Positions 35,180 through 49,250 of a stretch of 64,000 nucleotides of DNA are shown piece by piece. A model generated the notes under the pieces. The model was not told the origin of the DNA, did not search any database, and saw only the letters and a list, made by a program, of their open reading frames with translations. The stretch covers positions 1 to 64,000 of the forward strand of contig NW_026646045.1 of NCBI RefSeq assembly GCF_949987535.1, in the 5' to 3' direction. Positions within the stretch are counted from its first letter, which is position 1, and every line of letters starts with the position of its first letter. Made by a program: the position numbers and the translations under genes. Source of the stretch: Balaenoptera acutorostrata (lineage: Eukaryota > Chordata > Mammalia > Artiodactyla > Balaenopteridae).

Positions 35180-36938
35180 AGTCAAGGGGGTGTAAAGCGG
35201 CATAAACACAGCCGTGAAAAGCAGCTAAACCCCATTATAAAAATAAATTACTTTTCAAAACCCGTGAAACAAAGACAGTGAAAGAGAGAGAAATTCTTCC
35301 AAAATTCGTTCAGGGGCTGTGATGCAACCTGGATTGACCATATCTAGACCCACAGCTTATTGAGACATAAGGGTGGACACTCTTGGGGCTGAGAGGTTCG
35401 GTGAGGTTGGGTGAGCCAACGCAGACCCTTTCAAGTAATACTGCATGGTACCCATCCCATGGGTCCCAAATCTCCAGGTTCAAGGGCATCTTCCTACGTC
35501 GAAAACAGGCATGAGAAACCCAGAAGATGGTACACCGTGTGATCGGGAAAGGTTTCTAAAACGCACCTCATTTCTCATCTCCTTGGCTCGGGTTCGCCAT
35601 TCCAGCCGATTTACTAGCCATCTCCCTCCTTGGAGAATCAGCACCTTTAACCTCCTGTTCCGTACAGGTTGCAATTTGTCCTGAGGATGAACGGGAAGAG
35701 GGGGAACCAATGAGAGACTAGCTCTAGGTGTTGGGACAGGCACAGGTCACTCTATTTTCCCATCAGGAAGAAGAATTAAGCACAAGCTCAGCCTGCCCCC
35801 CAGAACCAGAAGAGGGCCTGAAGCAATCCTGCGCTTTTGCGGCCAGCTCCCAAAAAAGCGAGTTGAAAAATGGAGCTCAGGGGCACTGCAATTCACAAAC
35901 CTGCAGAGTTTTAAATGATACCTTTCGTCCACAGATATATTAAGGGAAGGCAACGAAAAGGCTTTGAAAGCAAGGCAGAATTGCAGGAAACAGATTTCAG
36001 GAGGTAGATTCGAATCTCCTTGAAAGCACATGAAAAGCGGCAAAACGTGGACAATGATGCCCTTGGCCAAAAAGGGCGTATGCGTTTTTTCCTGAATATA
36101 TTCAGGAAAAAACGCATACGCCCTTTTTGGCCAACCAAGCAACCTGGAAAGGCCAATCAGCGCTGCAAAGAAGTCTCGCTTCCCAGCGGGCAAAAGGGCC
36201 ATGCGGAAAAAAGTGTCCAAACCAGAACTGCACGACCGGCCATGGAGAAACGGGAGCCTTGCTTCGCTGATGGGCGGGATGTAAATTGCCAACAGCCACT
36301 CGGGAGAAGTGTACGGTGTGTCCTGAAACATCTAAAAAACACAGCTTGGAGAGCATAGGGCACTTCCACTCATGGGCGTATAAATTGGGAAAACTAAAAA
36401 TCAGCAAGACACAGGCACCCCAAAGTTTAGGGCTGCTCTGTTGACAAGAACCCCCACTTCATTACACCTTAAATATCCTAGGAAAGAGAAAAATGGATAA
36501 AGAAGTTGGGGTCCTCATGTACAATGGAATATCACTCAGCCATGAAATCAACGTCATAAGGCTAGTAGCAGCACGATGAGTGGATTTAGGTACGACGATT
36601 CTAAGTGAAATAAGTCACACAGAAAAAGACACTTATCCTAAGATATCACTTATAGAGGGAACGTAAAAACCGCTACACTTGAACTGAATTGCAAAACAGA
36701 ACAGAGTCACACGTTTAGGAAACACACTATGGCTGCTGAATGGGAAAGGTGAGGTGGGGTGATGCATAAAACAAGGGTTTCAAATTAGCTCCGATACCGT
36801 TCCATAAACCCAATATGTAAGAGACAAGACCTATTCCTTTTTCAGTGAACTGGACTCAACACCCCCTATTCACCGCACAAGAATATATCTGACTAGTAAG
36901 AATCTTCAAACCTATGTATTGATATCTCTCTGTAAGTG
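35180..36938 (+). repeat. Satellite unit 21 (family D)
   Basis: 1759 bp. Counterpart of unit 11 with the full D marker set. Palindrome 36063-36134 is perfect. Confidence 0.96.
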
Positions 36939-38696
36939 AGTCAAGGGCGTGTAAAGCGGCATAAACACAGCCGTGAAAAGCAGCTAAACCCCATTATAAA
37001 AATAAATTACTTTTCAAAACCCGTGAAACAAAGGCAGTGAAAGAGAGAGAAATTCTTACAAAATTCGTTCAGGGGCTGTGATGCAACCTGGATTGACCAT
37101 ATCTAGACCCACAGCTGATTGAGACATAAGGGTGGACACTCTTGGGGCAGAGAGGATCGGTGAGGTTGGGTGAGCCAACGCAGACCCTTTCAAGTAATAC
37201 TGCATGGTACCCATCCCATGGGTCCCAAATCTCCAGGTTCAAGGGCATCTTCCTACGTCGAAAACAGGCATGAGAAACCCAGAAGATGGTACACCGTGTG
37301 ATCGGGAAAGGTTTCTAAAACGCACCTCATTTCTCATCTCCTTGGCTCGGGTTCGCCATTCCAGCCGATTTACTAGCCATCTCCCTCCTTGGAGAATCAG
37401 CACCTTTAACCTCCTGTTCCGTACAGGTTGCAATTTGTCCTGAGGATGAACGGGAAGAGGGGGAACCAATGAGAGACTAGCTCTAGGTGTTGGGACAGGC
37501 ACAGGTCACTCTATTTTCCCATCAGGAAGAAGAATTAAGCACAAGCTCAGCCTGGCCCCAGAACCAGAAGAGGGCCTGAAGCAATCCTGCGCTTTTGCGG
37601 CCAGCTCCCAAAAAAGCGAGTTGAAAAATGGAGCTCAGGGGCACTGCAATTCACAAACCTGCAGAGTTTTAAATGATACCTCTCGTCCACAAATATATTA
37701 AGGGAAGGCAACGAAGAGGCTTTGAAAGCAAGGCAGAATTGCAGGAAACAGATTTCAGGAGGTAGATTCGAATCGCCTTGAAAGCACATGAAAAGCGGCA
37801 AAACGTGGACAATGATGCCCTTGGCCAAAAAGGGCGTATGCGTTTTTTCCTGAATATATTCAGGAAAAAACGCATACGCCCTTTTTGGCCAACCAAGCAA
37901 CCTGGAAAGGCAAATCAGCGCTCCAAAGAAGTCTCGCTTCCCAGCGGGCAAAAGGGCCATGCGGAAAAAAGTGTCCAAACCAGAAATGCAGGACCGGCCA
38001 TGGAGAAATGGGAGCCTTGCTACGTTGATGGGTGGGATGTAAATTGCCAACAGCTACTTTGGAGAAGTGTACGGTGTGTCCTGAAACATCTAAAAAACAC
38101 AGCTTGGAGAGCATAGGGCACTTCCACTCATGGGCGTATAAATTGGGAAAACTAAAAATCAGCAAGACACAGGCAGCCCAAAGTTTAGGGCTGCTCTGTT
38201 GACAAGAACCCCCACTTCATTACACCTTAAATATCCTAGGAAAGAGAAAAATGGATAAAGAAGTTGTGGTCCTCATGTACAATGGAATATCACTCAGCCA
38301 TGAAATCAACGTCATAAGGCTAGTAGCAGCACGATGAGTGGACTTAGGTACGACGATTCTAAGTGAAATAAGTCACACAGAAAAAGACACTTATCATAAG
38401 ATATCACTTCTAGAGGGAATGTAAAAACCGCTACACTTGAACTGAATTGCAAAACAGAACAGAGTCACACGTTTAGAAAACACACTATGGCTGCTGAACG
38501 GGAAAGGTGAGGTGGGGTGATGCATAAAACAAGGGTTTCAAATTAGCTCCGATACCGTTCCATAAACCCAATATGTAAGAGACAAGACCTATTCCTTTTT
38601 CAGTGAACTGGACTCAACACCCCCTATTCACCGCACAAGAATATATCTGACTAGGAAGAATCTTCAAACCTATGTATTGATATCTCTCTGTAAGTG
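36939..38696 (+). repeat. Satellite unit 22 (family E)
   Basis: 1758 bp. Counterpart of unit 12, with the same one-base-shorter GCCTGGCCCC (37550). Private GAGGATCGGTG (about 37152). Palindrome 37821-37892. Confidence 0.96.
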
Positions 38697-40455
38697 AGTC
38701 AAGGGTGTGTAAAGCGGCATAAACACAGCCGTGAAAAGCAGCTAAACCCCATTATAAAAATAAATTTCTTTTCAAAACCCGTGAAACAAAGACAGTGAAA
38801 GAGAGAGAAATACTTCCAAAATTCGTTCAGGGGCTGTGATGCAACCTGGATTGACCATATCTAGACACACAGCTGATTGAGACATAAGGGTGGACATTCT
38901 TGGGGCTGAGAGGTTCGGTGAGGTTGGGTGAGCCAACGCAGACCCTTTCAAGTAATACTGCATGGTACCCATCCCATGGGTCCCAAATCTCCAGGTTCAA
39001 GGGCATCTTCCTACATCGAAAACAGGCATGAGAAACCCAGAAGATGGTACACCGTGTGATCGGGAAAGGTTTCTAAAACGCACCTCATTTCTCATCTCCT
39101 TGGATCGGGTTCGCCATTCCAGCCGATTTACTAGCCATCTCCCTCCTTGGAGAATCAGCACCTTTAACCTCCTGTTCCGTACAGGTTGCAATTTGTCCTG
39201 AGGATGAACGGGAAGAGGGGAAACCAATGAGAGACTAGCTCTAGGTGTTGGGACAGGCAGAGGTCACTCTATTTTCCCATCAGGAAGAAGAATTAAGCAC
39301 AAGCTCAGCCTGCCCCCCAGAACCAGAAGAGGGCCTGAAGCAATCCTGCGCTTTTGCGGCCAGCTCCCAAAAAAGCGAGTTGAAAAATGGAGCTCAGGGG
39401 CACTGCAATTCACAAACCTGCAGAGTTTTAAATGATACCTTTCGTCCACAGATATATTAAGGGAAGGCAACGAAAAGGCTTTGAAAGCAAGGCAGAATTG
39501 CAGGAAACAGATTTCAGGAGGTAGATTCGAATCGCCTTGAAAGCACATGAAAAGCGGCAAAACGTGGACAATGATGCCCTTGGCCAAAAAGGGCGTATGC
39601 GTTTTTTCCTGAATATATTCAGGAAAAAACGCATACGCCCTTTTTGGCCAACCAAGCAACCTGGAAAGGCCAATCAGCGCTGCAAAGAAGTCTCGCTTCC
39701 CAGCGGGCAAAAGGGCCATGCGGAAAAAAGTGTCCAAACCAGAACTGCACGACCGGCCATGGAGAAATGGGAGCCTTGCTTCACTGATGGGCGGGATGTA
39801 AATTGCCAACAGCCACTAGGGAGAAGTGTACGGTGTGTCCTGAAACATCTAAAAAATACAGCTTGGAGAGCATAGGGCACTTCCACTCATGGGCGTATAA
39901 ATTGGGAAAACTAAAAATCAGCAAGACACAGGCACCCCAAAGTTTAGGGCTGCTCTGTTGACAAGAACCCCCACTTCATTACACCTTAAATATCCTAGGA
40001 AAGAGAAAAATGGATAAAGAAGTTGGGGTCCTCATGTACAATGGAATATCACTCAGCCATGAAATCAACGTCATAAGGCTAGTAGCAGCACGATGAGTGG
40101 ATTTAGGTACGACGATTCTAAGTGAAATAAGTCACACAGAAAAAGACACTTATCCTAAGATATCACTTATAGAGGGAACGTAAAAACCGCTACACTTGAA
40201 CTGAATTGCAAAACAGAACAGAGTCACACGTTTAGGAAACACACTATGGCTGCTGAATGGGAAAGGTGAGGTGGGGTGATGCATAAAACAACGGTTTCAA
40301 ATTAGCTCCGATACCGTTCCATAAACCCAATATGTAAGAGACAAGACCTATTCCTTTTTCAGTGAACTGGACTCAACACCCCTTATTCACCGCACAAGAA
40401 TATATCTGACTAGTAAGAATCTTCAAACCTATGTATTGATAGCTCTCTGTAAGTG
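38697..40455 (+). repeat. Satellite unit 23 (family F)
   Basis: 1759 bp. Counterpart of unit 13. Private TTGGATCGGG (39101), with GGGGAAACCAATG where unit 13 has GGGGAAAACAATG. CTAGACACACAGC is shared with units 18 and 27. Palindrome 39580-39651. Confidence 0.96.
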
Positions 40456-42214
40456 AGTCAAGGGGGTGTAAAGCGGCATAAACACAGCCGTGAAAAGCAG
40501 CTAAACCCCATTATAAAAATAAATTACTTTTCAAAACCCGTGAAACAAAGACAGTGAAAGAGAGAGAAATTCTTCCAAAATTCGTTCAGGGGCTGTGATG
40601 CAACCTGGATTGACCATATCTAGACCCACAGCTTATTGAGACATAAGGGTGGACACTCTTGGGGCTGAGAGGTTCGGTGAGGTTGGGTGAGCCAACGCAG
40701 ACCCTTTCAAGTAATACTGCATGGTACCCATCCCATGGGTCCCAAATCTCCAGGTTCAAGGGCATCTTCCTACGTCGAAAACAGGCATGAGAAACCCAGA
40801 AGATGGTACACCGTGTGATCGGGAAAGGTTTCTAAAACGCACCTCATTTCTCATCTCCTTGGCTCGGGTTTGCCCTTCCAGCCGATTTACTAGCCATCTC
40901 CCTCCTTGGAGAATCAGCACCTTTAACCTCCTGTTCTGTACAGGTTGCAATTTGTCCTGAGGATGAACGGGAAGCGGGGGAACCAATGAGAGACTAGCTC
41001 TAGGTGTTGGGACAGGCACAGGTCACTCTATTTTCCCATCAGGAAGAAGAATTAAGCACAAGCTCAGCCTGCCCCCCAGAACCAGAAGAGGGCCTGAAGC
41101 AATCCTGCGCTTTTGCGGCCAGCTCCCAAAAAAGCGAGTTGAAAAATGGAGCTCAGGGGCACTGCAATTCACAAACCTGCAGAGTTTTAACTGATACCTC
41201 TCGTCCACAAATATATTAAGGGAAGGCAACGAAGAGGCTTTGAAAGCAAGGCAGAATTGCAGGAAACAGATTTCAGGAGGTAGATTCGAATCGCCTTGAA
41301 AGCACATGAAAAGCGGCAAAACGTGGACAATGATGCCCTTGGCCAAAAAGGGCGTATGCGTTTTTTCCTGAATATATTCAGGAAAAAACGCATACGCCCT
41401 TTTTGGCCAACCAAGCAACCTGGAAAGGCCAATCATTGCTCCAAAGAAGTCTCGCTTCCCAGCGGGCAAAAGGGCCATGCGGAAAAAAGTGTCCAAACCA
41501 GAACTGCACGACCGGCCATGGAGAAATGGGAGCCTTGCTTCACTGATGGGCGGGATGTAAATTGCCAACAGCCACTAGGGAGAAGTGTACGGTGTGTCCT
41601 GAAACATCTAAAAAATACAGCTTGGAGAGCATAGGGCACTTCCACTCATGGGCGTATAAATTGGGAAAACTAAAAATCAGCAAGACACAGGCACCCCAAA
41701 GTTTAGGGCTGCTCTGTTGACAAGAACCCCCACTTCATTACACCTTAAATATCCTAGGAAAGAGAAAAATGGATAAAGAAGTTGGGGTCCTCATGTACAA
41801 TGGAATATCACTCAGCCATGAAATCAACGTCATAAGGCTAGTAGCAGCACGATGAGTGGATTTAGGTACGACGATTCTAAGTGAAATAAGTCACACAGAA
41901 AAAGACACTTATCCTAAGATATCACTTATAGAGGGAACGTAAAAACCGCTACACTTGAACTGAATTGCAAAACAGAACAGAGTCACACGTTTAGGAAACA
42001 CACTATGGCTGCTGAATGGGAAAGGTGAGGTGGGGTGATGCATAAAACAAGGGTTTCAAATTAGCTCCGATACCGTTCCATAAACCCAATATGTAAGAGA
42101 CAAGACCTATTCCTTTTTCAGTGAACTGGACTCAACACCCCTTATTCACCGCACAAGAATATATCTGACTAGTAAGAATCTTCAAACCTATGTATTGATA
42201 GCTCTCTGTAAGTG
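40456..42214 (+). repeat. Satellite unit 24 (family G)
   Basis: 1759 bp. Counterpart of unit 15, with CTGTTCTGTAC (40931), but ending in ACAAGGGTTTC rather than ACAACGGTTTC. It follows the F unit directly, the arrangement expected before unit 14 arose in copy 1. Palindrome 41339-41410. Confidence 0.96.
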
Positions 42215-43973
42215 AGTCAAGGGGGTGTAAAGCGGCATAAACACAGCCGTGAAAAGCAGCTAAACCCCATTATAAAAATAAATTACTTTTCAAAACCCGT
42301 GAAACAAAGACAGTGAAAGAGAGAGAAATTCTTCCAAAATTCGTTCAGGGGCTGTGATGCAACCTGGATTGACCATATCTAGACCCACAGCTTATTGAGA
42401 CATAAGGGTGGACACTCTTGGGGCTGAGAGGTTCGGTGAGGTTGGGTGAGCCAACGCAGACCCTTTCAAGTAATACTGCATGGTACCCATCCCATGGGTC
42501 CCAAATCTCCAGGTTCAAGGGCATCTTCCTACGTCGAAAACAGGCATGAGAAACCCAGAAGATGGTACACCGTGTGATCGGGAAAGGTTTCTAAAACGCA
42601 CCTCATTTCTCATCTCCTTGGCTCGGGTTCGCCATTCCAGCCGATTTACTAGCCATCTCCCTCCTTGGAGAATCAGCACCTTTAACCTCCTGTTCCGTAC
42701 AGGTTGCAATTTGTCCTGAGGATGAACGGGAAGAGGGGGAACCAATGAGAGACTAGCTCTAGGTGTTGGGACAGGCACAGGTCACTCTATTTTCCCATCA
42801 GGAAGAAGAATTAAGCACAAGCTCAGCCTGCCCCCCAGAACCAGAAGAGGGCCTGAAGCAATCCTGCGCTTTTGCGGCCAGCTCCCAAAAAAGCGAGTTG
42901 AAAAATGGAGCTCAGGGGCACTGCAATTCACAAACCTGCAGAGTTTTAAATGATACCTTTCGTCCACAGATATATTAAGGGAAGGCAACGAAAAGGCTTT
43001 GAAAGCAAGGCAGAATTGCAGGAAACAGATTTCAGGAGGTAGATTCGAATCTCCTTGAAAGCACATGAAAAGCGGCAAAACGTGGACAATGATGCCCTTG
43101 GCCAAAAAGGGCGTATGCGTTTTTTCCTGAATATATTCAGGAAAAAACGCATACGCCCTTTTTGGCCAACCAAGCAACCTGGAAAGGCCAATCAGCGCTG
43201 CAAAGAAGTCTCGCTTCCCAGCGGGCAAAAGGGCCATGCGGAAAAAAGTGTCCAAACCAGAACTGCACGACCGGCCATGGAGAAACGGGAGCCTTGCTTC
43301 GCTGATGGGCGGGATGTAAATTGCCAACAGCCACTCGGGAGAAGTGTACGGTGTGTCCTGAAACATCTAAAAAACACAGCTTGGAGAGCATAGGGCACTT
43401 CCACTCATGGGCGTATAAATTGGGAAAACTAAAAATCAGCAAGACACAGGCACCCCAAAGTTTAGGGCTGCTCTGTTGACAAGAACCCCCACTTCATTAC
43501 ACCTTAAATATCCTAGGAAAGAGAAAAATGGATAAAGAAGTTGGGGTCCTCATGTACAATGGAATATCACTCAGCCATGAAATCAACGTCATAAGGCTAG
43601 TAGCAGCACGATGAGTGGATTTAGGTACGACGATTCTAAGTGAAATAAGTCACACAGAAAAAGACACTTATCCTAAGATATCACTTATAGAGGGAACGTA
43701 AAAACCGCTACACTTGAACTGAATTGCAAAACAGAACAGAGTCACACGTTTAGGAAACACACTATGGCTGCTGAATGGGAAAGGTGAGGTGGGGTGATGC
43801 ATAAAACAAGGGTTTCAAATTAGCTCCGATACCGTTCCATAAACCCAATATGTAAGAGACAAGACCTATTCCTTTTTCAGTGAACTGGACTCAACACCCC
43901 CTATTCACCGCACAAGAATATATCTGACTAGTAAGAATCTTCAAACCTATGTATTGATATCTCTCTGTAAGTG
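42215..43973 (+). repeat. Satellite unit 25 (family D)
   Basis: 1759 bp. Counterpart of unit 16, with the full D marker set. Palindrome 43098-43169 is perfect. Confidence 0.96.
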
Positions 43974-45732
43974 AGTCAAGGGCGTGTAAAGCGGCATAAA
44001 CACAGCCGTGAAAAGCAGCTAAACCCCATTATAAAAATAAATTACTTTTCAAAACCCGTGAAACAAAGGCAGTGAAAGAGAGAGAAATTCTTACAAAATT
44101 CGTTCAGGGGCTGTGATGCAACCTGGATTGACCATATCTAGACCCACAGCTGATTGAGACATAAGGGTGGACACTCTTGGGGCAGAGAGGTTCGGTGAGG
44201 TTGGGTGAGCCAACGCAGACCCTTTCAAGTAATACTGCATGGTACCCATCCCATGGGTCCCAAATCTCCAGGTTCAAGGGCATCTTCCTACGTCGAAAAC
44301 AGGCATGAGAAACCCAGAAGATGGTACACCGTGTGATCGGGAAAGGTTTCTAAAACGCACCTCATTTCTCATCTCCTTGGCTCGGGTTCGCCATTCCAGC
44401 CGATTTACTAGCCATCTCCCTCCTTGGAGAATCAGCACCTTTAACCTCCTGTTCCGTACAGGTTGCAATTTGTCCTGAGGATGAACGGGAAGAGGGGGAA
44501 CCAATGAGAGACTAGCTCTAGGTGTTGGGACAGGCACAGGTCACTCTATTTTCCCATCAGGAAGAAGAATTAAGCACAAGCTCAGCCTGTCCCCCAGAAC
44601 CAGAAGAGGGCCTGAAGCAATCCTGCGCTTTTGCGGCCAGCTCCCAAAAAAGCGAGTTGAAAAATGGAGCTCAGGGGCACTGCAATTCACAAACCTGCAG
44701 AGTTTTAAATGATACCTCTCGTCCACAAATATATTAAGGGAAGGCAACGAAGAGGCTTTGAAAGCAAGGCAGAATTGCAGGAAACAGATTTCAGGAGGTA
44801 GATTCGAATCGCCTTGAAAACACATGAAAAGCGGCAAAACGTGGACAATGATGCCCTTGGCCAAAAAGGGCGTATGCGTTTTTTCCTGAATATATTCAGG
44901 AAAAAACGCATACGCCCTTTTTGGCCAACCAAGCAACCTGGAAAGGCAAATCAGCGCTCCAAAGAAGTCTCGCTTCCCAGCGGGCAAAAGGGCCATGCGG
45001 AAAAAAGTGTCCAAACCAGAAATGCAGGACCGGCCATGGAGAAATGGGAGCCTTGCTACGTTGATGGGTGGGATGTAAATTGCCAACAGCTACTTTGGAG
45101 AAGTGTACGGTGTGTCCTGAAACATCTAAAAAACACAGCTTGGAGAGCATAGGGCACTTCCACTCATGGGCGTATAAATTGGGAAAACTAAAAATCAGCA
45201 AGACACAGGCAGCCCAAAGTTTAGGGCTGCTCTGTTGACAAGAACCCCCACTTCATTACACCTTAAATATCCTAGGAAAGAGAAAAATGGATAAAGAAGT
45301 TGTGGTCCTCATGTACAATGGAATATCACTCAGCCATGAAATCAACGTCATAAGGCTAGTAGCAGCACGATGAGTGGACTTAGGTACGACGATTCTAAGT
45401 GAAATAAGTCACACAGAAAAAGACACTTATCATAAGATATCACTTCTAGAGGGAATGTAAAAACCGCTACACTTGAACTGAATTGCAAAACAGAACAGAG
45501 TCACACGTTTAGAAAACACACTATGGCTGCTGAACGGGAAAGGTGAGGTGGGGTGATGCATAAAACAAGGGTTTCAAATTAGCTCCGATACCGTTCCATA
45601 AACCCAATATGTAAGAGACAAGACCTATTCTTTTTTCAGTGAACTGGACTCAACACCCCCTATTCACCGCACAAGAATATATCTGACTAGGAAGAATCTT
45701 CAAACCTATGTATTGATATCTCTCTGTAAGTG
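43974..45732 (+). repeat. Satellite unit 26 (family E)
   Basis: 1759 bp. Counterpart of unit 17, sharing GCCTGTCCCC (44585) and the T-run change at 45631. Private CTTGAAAACACATG (44813). Palindrome 44857-44928. Confidence 0.96.
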
Positions 45733-47491
45733 AGTCAAGGGTGTGTAAAGCGGCATAAACACAGCCGTGAAAAGCAGCTAAACCCCATTATAAAAATAAA
45801 TTTCTTTTCAAAACCCGTGAAACAAAGACAGTGAAAGAGAGAGAAATACTTCCAAAATTCGTTCAGGGGCTGTGATGCAACCTGGATTGACCATATCTAG
45901 ACACACAGCTGATTGAGACATAAGGGTGGACATTCTTGGGGCTGAGAGGTTCGGTGAGGTTGGGTGAGCCAACGCAGACCCTTTCAAGTAATACTGCATG
46001 GTACCCATCCCATGGGTCCCAAATCTCCAGGTTCAAGGGCATCTTCCTACATCGAAAACAGGCATGAGAAACCCAGAAGATGGTACACCGTGTGATCGGG
46101 AAAGGTTTCTAAAACGCACCTCATTTCTCATCTCCTTGGCTCGGGTTCGCCATTCCAGCCGATTTACTAGCCATCTCCCTCCTTGGAGAATCAGCACCTT
46201 TAACCTCCTGTTCCGTACAGGTTGCAATTTGTCCTGAGGATGAACGGGAAGAGGGGGAACCAATGAGAGACTAGCTCTAGGTGTTGGGACAGGCAGAGGT
46301 CACTCTATTTTCCCATCAGGAAGAAGAATTAAGCACAAGCTCAGCCTGCCCCCCAGAACCAGAAGAGGGCCTGAAGCAATCCTGCGCTTTTGCGGCCAGC
46401 TCCCAAAAAAGCGAGCTGAAAAATGGAGCTCAGGGGCACTGCAATTCACAAACCTGCAGAGTTTTAAATGATACCTTTCGTCCACAGATATATTAAGGGA
46501 AGGCAACGAAAAGGCTTTGAAAGCAAGGCAGAATTGCAGGAAACAGATTTCAGGAGGTAGATTCGAATCGCCTTGAAAGCACATGAAAAGCGGCCAAACG
46601 TGGACAATGATGCCCTTGGCCAAAAAGGGCGTATGCGTTTTTTCCTGAATATATTCAGGAAAAAACGCATACGCCCTTTTTGGCCAACCAAGCAACCTGG
46701 AAAGGCCAATCAGCGCTGCAAAGAAGTCTCGCTTCCCAGCGGGCAAAAGGGCCATGCGGAAAAAAGTGTCCAAACCAGAACTGCACGACCGGCCATGGAG
46801 AAACGGGAGCCTTGCTTCGCTAATGGGCGGGATGTAAATTGCCAACAGCCACTCGGGAGAAGTGTACGGTGTGTCCTGAAACATCTAAAAAACACAGCTT
46901 GGAGAGCATAGGGCACTTCCACTCATGGGCGTATAAATTGGGAAAACTAAAAATCAGCAAGACACAGGCACCCCAAAGTTTAGGGCTGCTCTGTTGACAA
47001 GAACCCCCACTTCATTACACCTTAAATATCCTAGGAAAGAGAAAAATGGATAAAGAAGTTGGGGTCCTCATGTACAATGGAATATCACTCAGCCATGAAA
47101 TCAACGTCATAAGGCTAGTAGCAGCACGATGAGTGGATTTAGGTACGACGATTCTAAGTGAAATAAGTCACACAGAAAAAGACACTTATCCTAAGATATC
47201 ACTTATAGAGGGAACGTAAAAACCGCTGCACTTGAGCTGAATTGCAAAACAGAACAGAGTCACACGTTTAGGAAACACACTATGGCTGCTGAATGGGAAA
47301 GGTGAGGTGGGGTGATGCATAAAACAAGGGTTTCAAATTAGCTCAGATACCGTTCCATAAACCCAATATGTAAGAGACAAGACCTATTCCTTTTTCAGTG
47401 AACTGGACTCAACACCCCCTATTCACCGCACAAGAATATATCTGACTAGTAAGAATCTTCAAACCTATGTATTGATATCTCTCTGTAAGTG
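45733..47491 (+). repeat. Satellite unit 27 (family F left, D-like right)
   Basis: 1759 bp. F markers on the left. The right part has GAAACGGGAGCC as in D, with CGCTAATGG and CTCAGATACC. Private GCGAGCTG, CGGCCAAACG, CCGCTGCAC and TTGAGCTG. It is more altered than its counterparts 13 and 23. Palindrome 46616-46687. Confidence 0.95.
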
Positions 47492-49250
47492 AGTCAAGGG
47501 GGTGTAAAGCGGCATAAACACAGCCGTGAAAAGCAGCTAAACCCCATTATAAAAATAAATTACTTTTCAAAACCCGTGAAACAAAGACAGTGAAAGAGAG
47601 AGAAATTCTTCCAAAATTCGTTCAGGGGCTGTGATGCAACCTGGATTGACCATATCTAGACCCACAGCTTATTGAGACATAAGGGTGGACACTCTTGGGG
47701 CTGAGAGGTTTCGTGAGGTTGGGTGAGCCAACGCAGACCCTTTCAAGTAATACTGCATGCTACCCATCCCATGGGTCCCAAATCTCCAGGTTCAAGGGCA
47801 TCTTCCTACATCGAAAACAGGCATGAGAAACCCAGAAGATGGTACACCGTGTGATCGGGAAAGGTTTCTAAAACGCACCTCATTTCTCATCTCCTTTGCT
47901 CGGGTTTGCCCTTCCAGCCGATTTACTAGCCATCTCCCTCCTTGGAGAATCAGCACCTTTAACCTCCTGTTCCGTACAGGTTGCAATTTGTCCTGAGGAT
48001 GAACGGGAAGCGGGGGAACCAATGAGAGACTAGCTCTAGGTGTTGGGACAGGCACAGGTCACTCTATTTTCCCATCAGGAAGAAGAATTAAGCACAAGCT
48101 CAGCCTGCCCCCCAGAACCAGAAGAGGGCCTGAAGCAATCCTGCGCTTTTGCGGCCAGCTCCCAAAAAAGCGAGTTGAAAAATGGAGCTCAGGGGCACTG
48201 CAATTCACAAACCTGCAGAGTTTTAACTGATACCTCTCGTCCACAAATATATTAAGGGAAGGCAACGAAGAGGCTTTGAAAGCAAGGCAGAATTGCAGGA
48301 AACAGATTTCAGGAGGTAGATTCGAATCGCCTTGAAAGCACATGAAAAGCGGCAAAACGTGGACAATGATGCCCTTGGCCAAAAAGGGCGTATGCGTTTT
48401 TTCCTGAATATATTCAGGAAAAAACGCATACGCCCTTTTTGGCCAACCAAGCAACCTGGAAAGGCCAATCATTGCTCCAAAGAAGTCTCGCTTCCCAGCG
48501 GGCAAAAGGGCCATGCGGAAAAAAGTGTCCAAACCAGAACTGCACGACCGGCCATGGAGAAATGGGAGCCTTGCTTCACTGATGGGCGGGATGTAAATTG
48601 CCAACAGCCACTAGGGAGAAGTGTACGGTGTGTCCTGAAACATCTAAAAAATACAGCTTGGAGAGCATAGGGCACTTCCACTCATGGGCGTATAAATTGG
48701 GAAAACTAAAAATCAGCAAGACACAGGCACCCCAAAGTTTAGGGCTGCTCTGTTGACAAGAACCCCCACTTCATTACACCTTAAATATCCTAGGAAAGAG
48801 AAAAATGGATAAAGAAGTTGGGGTCCTCATGTACAATGGAATATCACTCAGCCATGAAATCAACGTCATAAGGCTAGTAGCAGCACGATGAGTGGATTTA
48901 GGTACGACGATTCTAAGTGAAATAAGTCACACAGAAAAAGACACTTATCCTAAGATATCACTTATAGAGGGAACGTAAAAACCGCTACACTTGAACTGAA
49001 TTGCAAAACAGAACAGAGTCACACGTTTAGGAAACACACTATGGCTGCTGAATGGGAAAGGTGAGGTGGGGTGATGCATAAAACAAGGGTTTCAAATTAG
49101 CTCCGATACCGTTCCATAAACCCAATATGTAAGAGACAAGACCTATTCCTTTTTCAGTGAACTGGACTCAACACCCCTTATTCACCGCACAAGAATATAT
49201 CTGACTAGTAAGAATCTTCAAACCTATGTATTGATAGCTCTCTGTAAGTG
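47492..49250 (+). repeat. Satellite unit 28 (family B)
   Basis: 1759 bp. B markers GCATGCTACCC and GAAGCGGGGG, but with CAGCTTATTGAG near the start, otherwise a C-family variant. Palindrome 48375-48446 is perfect, without the C seen in units 9 and 19. Confidence 0.96.

Larger units (their letters stand above)
31662..47491 (+). repeat. Higher-order repeat, copy 2 (units 19-27, nine units, 15,830 bp)
   Basis: Family order is B C D E F G D E F, matching copy 1 unit for unit except for the missing extra G' unit. The DEF trio occurs twice inside the block (21-23 and 25-27), so the nine-unit repeat itself contains an older duplication of D-E-F. Confidence 0.85.
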
